Assembly: GCF_030269765.1 (NCBI RefSeq)
Contig: NZ_BSTX01000004.1
Coordinates: 380,990 to 444,989 of the forward strand
Direction of reading: 5' to 3'
DNA: 64,000 bases
DNA from: Actinorhabdospora filicis
GTDB lineage: Bacteria; Actinomycetota; Actinomycetes; Mycobacteriales; Micromonosporaceae
The translations under genes were made by a program, and so were the position numbers. The notes beneath the pieces were generated by a model that was given only the letters and a program-made list of their open reading frames with translations, was not told the DNA's origin and did not search any database. Shown here in pieces: positions 61,021 to 64,000 of this stretch. Position 1 is the stretch's first letter. Each line of letters begins with the position of its first letter.

Positions 61021-61053
61021 GTGCTCACCACCCCGATCCGGCCACCGCGATGA
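61021..61053 (+). CDS. Leaderless 10-codon upstream ORF
   Basis: GTG CTC ACC ACC CCG ATC CGG CCA CCG CGA TGA, peptide VLTTPIRPPR. The TGA overlaps the ATG of the following gene (ATGA at 61050-61053). That gene has no ribosome-binding site of its own, so ribosomes finishing this ORF probably start it by re-initiation. Confidence 0.5.
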   Translation: MLTTPIRPPR

Positions 61054-61973
61054 AGCTGTTCCTGCCCGGGCACCTCGCCGAGGCCGAGGCCGCCGCGCCC
61101 GGTCTCGTCGCCCACCGGGGTGCCGCGACGCTGCTCAATCCCCGCCGGGGCGATCCATCGGCGGATGACAGCTCGATCGGCGGCCCCCTCCGGTGGCCCG
61201 GCGATGAGCCGTGGCCGCACTGCGGGGACGGGCACGAGGCGTGGTCGGCCTACGTGGCGGCCGGGAAGCCGGATCCGATCGCCTACACCGAGGTGTGGCT
61301 CGGCCGCCTGGCGTTCCTGGCGCGTGGCCGCGCGGCCCAGGGCGTCCTGGCGGTGGCGGGCCGGGGCGTCACCGCCGAGGAGATCCGCGCGAGCGGGCCG
61401 GTGCCGATGATCCCGGTCGCGCAGCTCTACCGCCGCGACGTGCCCGGCTTCATCGGCCCGGACGGCACCGACCTGATGCAGCTCCTGTGGTGCCCGCTCG
61501 TGCACGACGACCACTGCCCCGCCCCGGTGGTGGTGTGGCGAGTGGCGGGAGAGGTGACGGCACCTCTCTCCCGCCCGCCGCGCCCCTTGGCCGTCGAGCC
61601 CGGTCTCGTGCCCTGGCCGTGCGAGCTGACCCCGCTGCGGGCCGTGGAGTACCCGCTCGACGACGTGCTCCCGCCGGAGCTGACGGGGGTGATTCCCCCG
61701 TGGCCGGGCGGGCCGATCGCGCCGGGATGGAAGCTGGGCGGCTTCGCCAAGCACGGCGTGCCGGGCGTTTCCCCGCCGGTCGCGTGTGGGGAGTGCGGCG
61801 CGGAGCTGCGCCCGCTGATGTCGATCGGCCGCGGGCCGGGCGATGGTCCCTGGCGGCTGACCGGCGTCCCCGCCGAGCCCGACGCGCCCGAGCTGCGCCT
61901 GGGCGGGAGCCACCCGTTCCGGATCTACCACTGCTCCGGCGACCTCGGGCACGGACTCGCATGGTCGCGGTAG
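61050..61973 (+). CDS. DUF1963/YwqG-like protein, first of two tandem paralogues
   Basis: 307 residues from the ATG at 61050. Recurring family features: SSIGGPLRWPGDEPWPHC near 42-59 (S-x-GG-P-x-WP), MIPVAQLYRRDVPGFIGPDGTDLMQLLWCPL near 130-165 (in parts), and a C-terminal GGFAKHGVP then CGECGAELRPLMSIG zinc-like segment near 240-265. Similar to DUF1963/SMI1-KNR4-related scaffolds that may bind other proteins, but no assigned function. Followed by a paralogue 40 bases later. Confidence 0.7.
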   Translation: MKLFLPGHLAEAEAAAPGLVAHRGAATLLNPRRGDPSADDSSIGGPLRWPGDEPWPHCGDGHEAWSAYVAAGKPDPIAYTEVWLGRLAFLARGRAAQGVLAVAGRGVTAEEIRASGPVPMIPVAQLYRRDVPGFIGPDGTDLMQLLWCPLVHDDHCPAPVVVWRVAGEVTAPLSRPPRPLAVEPGLVPWPCELTPLRAVEYPLDDVLPPELTGVIPPWPGGPIAPGWKLGGFAKHGVPGVSPPVACGECGAELRPLMSIGRGPGDGPWRLTGVPAEPDAPELRLGGSHPFRIYHCSGDLGHGLAWSR

Positions 61974-62012
61974 CGGTCCGCCGGGGCCCGGGTGATGGGC
62001 GTGGGTGAGCCC

Positions 62013-62912
62013 ATGACCCCGCTCGAAACCGCTGTCCCCGAACTCGCCGCCCACCGCGCCACCGCCACCCGCCTGCGTCCCACGCGCGGGACCCCCGGCG
62101 TCCGGGACAGTTCCATCGGCGGGCCGCTGCTGTGGCCGGCGTCCGAGCCGTGGCCGCACTGCCACGAGTCGCACGACGACTGGGCGGAGAACGTCATCGG
62201 GTGGCAGCACGGGGTGTGGACCCTGGAGCAGGTCGCCACGATGCGCGAGCTGTCGGCGGGGCGGGTGGACGATCTGCCGCCCGCCGATCGGGCGAGGTAC
62301 GACGCGGCCGAGGCGGGGGTGCCGTTCCTGGTGCTGACCGGTGGGCCGGTGCCGTTGCTGTCGGTGGCGCAGGTGCGCCGGGCCGACGTGCCGGACTTCG
62401 TGGGTCCCGATGACGCCGACTTGATGCAGGTGCTGTGGTGCCCGGTCGACCATCCGGACCTGTGGTGCCCGCGGGTCGCGGTGCGCTGGCGGCGGGAGGA
62501 CGAGGTGGGCGAGATCCTGGCCGCGCCGCCGCGTCCGGTCGTCGGCACCGAGGACTACGTGCCGTGGGCGTGCGTGCTGGCGCCGGAGCGGGTGACCGAG
62601 TACGAGTACGCCGAGCTCCTCCCGGCGGAGGTGCGGGAGAAGCTCGACGCGTGGGGCGGCGTCTACGACCCGATCGCGCCCGGCTGGAAGGTCGGGGGTT
62701 TCGCGCGGTGGAACCTCACCGGGCCGCTGGAGCAGGCGTGCGAGTGCGGCGCCGGGCTGCGGCTGGTGATGAGCGTCCAGGGCGGCGGTGAGCGGCACGG
62801 CTCGCGGGAGGCGTGGGATCCGACCGAGGTCAGCATCGGACGCGGCCACGCCCTGTGGATCTGGTGCTGCTCGCGCGACTTCGGCCACCCGGTGCGCACG
62901 ACTATGCAGTGA
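62013..62912 (+). CDS. DUF1963/YwqG-like protein, second tandem paralogue
   Basis: 299 residues from the ATG at 62013 (GGTGAG upstream); in-frame GTG 61992 and ATG 61995 are alternatives. It aligns with the preceding protein: SSIGGPLLWPASEPWPHC, LLSVAQVRRADVPDF, DLMQVLWCPV, GGFARWNLTGP and CECGAGLRLVMSVQGG. An extra ~20-residue helix (TLEQVATMRELSAG) is inserted near residue 70. The copies diverged but keep the same order of motifs, so a local duplication is likely. The end overlaps the convergent EamA gene by 11 bases. Confidence 0.7.
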   Translation: MTPLETAVPELAAHRATATRLRPTRGTPGVRDSSIGGPLLWPASEPWPHCHESHDDWAENVIGWQHGVWTLEQVATMRELSAGRVDDLPPADRARYDAAEAGVPFLVLTGGPVPLLSVAQVRRADVPDFVGPDDADLMQVLWCPVDHPDLWCPRVAVRWRREDEVGEILAAPPRPVVGTEDYVPWACVLAPERVTEYEYAELLPAEVREKLDAWGGVYDPIAPGWKVGGFARWNLTGPLEQACECGAGLRLVMSVQGGGERHGSREAWDPTEVSIGRGHALWIWCCSRDFGHPVRTTMQ

Positions 62913-63792
62913 CCTCGGCGGGGACGCGGGCCTCGCGGGGTGTGCGCATCCCGTAGAGGATCCCGGCGACCACGAGCGCGCCGCCGAGCAGCTCGCCGGG
63001 CTTCGGCGTCCCGATGCCGAGGACGACCATGGTGAGCACCGCGCCGATCGGCATGATCCCGGCGAGCAGGCCCGCCCGGTCGGCGCCCAGCCGGGGCAGC
63101 GCGCCGTACCAGAGCAGGAACGCCCCGGCGGTGACGACGAGGCCGAGGTAGCCGAGCGCGAGGCCCTCGGCGGGCGTGGGGAGGCGCAGCTCGCCGCCGG
63201 TCGCGACGCCGATCGTCAGCAGCATCGGGACGGCCAGCGCCGCCGAGTACGCCGACACGCGCAGCGCGCCCAGCACCGGCAGCAGCGGCACGGCCAGCAG
63301 CGAGAACGACACCTCGCCGATGAGCGCGCCCACCCCGAGCAGGACGCCCAGAGGGCTCGCCCCGCCGAGGCCGGTCGCGACGGCGGTGCCGGCCGCGACG
63401 ATCGCGGCGGCCAGCAGCAGCCGCGGCGTGGGCCGCTTGCGCGCCAGCAGCGGACCGGCGAGGCCCATCACGACGGGCGAGGCGCCGATGATGGTGCCGA
63501 TCGTGGCGGGACTCGCGTAGTGGTTGCCGACCACGATGCACACATTGAAGACGACCAGGCCGACCAGCGAGAGCGCGGCGAGCAGCAGCCACTGGCCCGG
63601 CCGCAGCCGGACACGCGGCGGACGGCGCACGGCGAGGACGGCGAACAGCGCGAGCGCGCCGAGCGCGTACCGCAGGGCCTGCCCGAGGAAGACCGGGTAG
63701 TCGCCGATGCGGGCGGAGACGGCGACCAGGGTGCCGACGGTCAGCATGGCCAGCGCGCCGCGAAGGGCGGCGCGATTCTGCGCGGGACTCAT
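62902..63792 (-). CDS. EamA/DMT-family exporter
   Basis: 296 residues, ten predicted helices in two EamA repeats: GALAMLTVGTLVAVSARIGDYPVFLGQALRYALGALALF at the start and GVLLGVGALIGEVSFSLLAVPLLPVLG in the middle (quoted loosely), with LLWYGALPRLGADRAGLLAGIMPIGAVL at the end. DMT exporters move metabolites, amino acids or drugs; substrate unknown. A 10-bp inverted repeat (63813-63836) lies 20 bases upstream of the start. Confidence 0.87.
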   Translation of the reverse strand: MSPAQNRAALRGALAMLTVGTLVAVSARIGDYPVFLGQALRYALGALALFAVLAVRRPPRVRLRPGQWLLLAALSLVGLVVFNVCIVVGNHYASPATIGTIIGASPVVMGLAGPLLARKRPTPRLLLAAAIVAAGTAVATGLGGASPLGVLLGVGALIGEVSFSLLAVPLLPVLGALRVSAYSAALAVPMLLTIGVATGGELRLPTPAEGLALGYLGLVVTAGAFLLWYGALPRLGADRAGLLAGIMPIGAVLTMVVLGIGTPKPGELLGGALVVAGILYGMRTPREARVPAEVTA

Positions 63793-63812
63793 GTACGTCC
63801 ACGCTAGGGGTG

Positions 63813-63836
63813 ATTGGTACGCCGGAGCGTACCAAT
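63813..63836. promoter_or_regulatory. Perfect 10-bp inverted repeat upstream of EamA gene
   Basis: ATTGGTACGC-CGGA-GCGTACCAAT. Position, 21 bases before the start codon, and symmetry suit an operator of a TetR or MarR/PadR-like repressor, probably encoded divergently beyond the window. Confidence 0.6.
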
Positions 63837-63932
63837 GGGGCGCGGGTTAGCCGGGCCAATGCGGGGGAGTCGGAGTGGGAGGACGGAGGGGGTGGGGGCC
63901 GGGGTGGAGCCGGAGGGCAGAGGCCGGAGGCG

Positions 63933-63996
63933 GGGGACGCCGAGGCTCGGGCTAGACCCGGCGGGGCCCGGCTAAGCCCGGCGGGGACGCCGAGGC
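63933..63996. repeat. 14-bp direct repeat in a purine-rich non-coding tail
   Basis: GGGGACGCCGAGGC occurs at 63933-63946 and 63983-63996, 50 bases apart, with related CCCGGCGGGG copies between. The last ~160 bases of the window hold no gene start that I can see and are G-rich. Confidence 0.6.
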
Positions 63997-64000
63997 CCTG

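Overview
The window is one stretch of a high-GC actinobacterial chromosome. Codon third positions are almost all G or C, GTG and TTG starts are common, and several families are largely actinobacterial: SepH, DUF3027, DUF2530, DUF397, an AfsR-type BTAD/NB-ARC/TPR regulator and Scr1-like HTH proteins. Futalosine-pathway menaquinone genes (mqnB, mqnD) and the paralogous regulator/transporter content fit Streptosporangiales or a related filamentous order; the exact genus cannot be read from the sequence. No replication origin, phage, IS element or CRISPR array is visible. The part from about 39.4 to 46.7 kb looks accessory.

Layout. 0-9 kb: a gene tail, a possible structured RNA behind four 11-bp-spaced heptamers, a HAD-LarE fusion, YjbR and cold-shock proteins, a large GT-C-like membrane protein, mqnD/mqnB, an MFS protein, DUF3027 and DUF5713. 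9-17 kb: AfsR-like regulator, VOC protein under a LexA-like box, Rox-like FAD monooxygenase with two palindromic operators, secreted ExeM/NucH nuclease. 17-25 kb: SoxR, ArsC-like protein coupled to a DnaQ-BRCT exonuclease, an HTH-methylase fusion facing an Mrr-like protein, aldo/keto reductase, ASCH protein and SepH. 25-26 kb: about 0.9 kb without genes, holding two tandem repeats and a pair of DnaA boxes.

26-32.7 kb is a sulfonate-type sulfur scavenging operon on the minus strand: two flavin reductases, a lipoprotein, permease and ATPase, an NtaA-family FMN monooxygenase and a Tat-exported haloperoxidase-like protein. It is preceded by a leaderless short ORF ending in Cys-Cys, which looks like a cysteine-responsive attenuator. 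32.7-39.4 kb: metacaspase-Sel1 protein, YciI protein, a Cys/Met-type PLP enzyme, tRNA-Gly(GCC), an ArsR-type regulator divergent from an MFS exporter, and DUF2530.

39.4-46.7 kb: a small Cys-rich protein, a translationally coupled operon ending in a QueC-like protein, an orphan DUF397, a coupled three-gene operon of helical proteins, a gene of unknown function overlapping a TGT-like zinc protein, a membrane protein, and a divergent TetR/FAD-monooxygenase pair in which both 5' ends were lost by deletion. 46.7-64 kb: two flavodoxin-fold reductases, an HTH/GNAT pair divergent from a DHA2 exporter, a Ugp-like ABC importer without its ATPase, an orphan hemC, an HTH protein, a VOC protein, DsbA/FrnE, a MocR/PdxR regulator, HxlR with a divergent NmrA-like reductase, two tandem DUF1963-like paralogues behind a leaderless 10-codon ORF, and an EamA exporter. 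Leaderless promoters (xAxxxT box 6-7 nt before the start codon) recur throughout.
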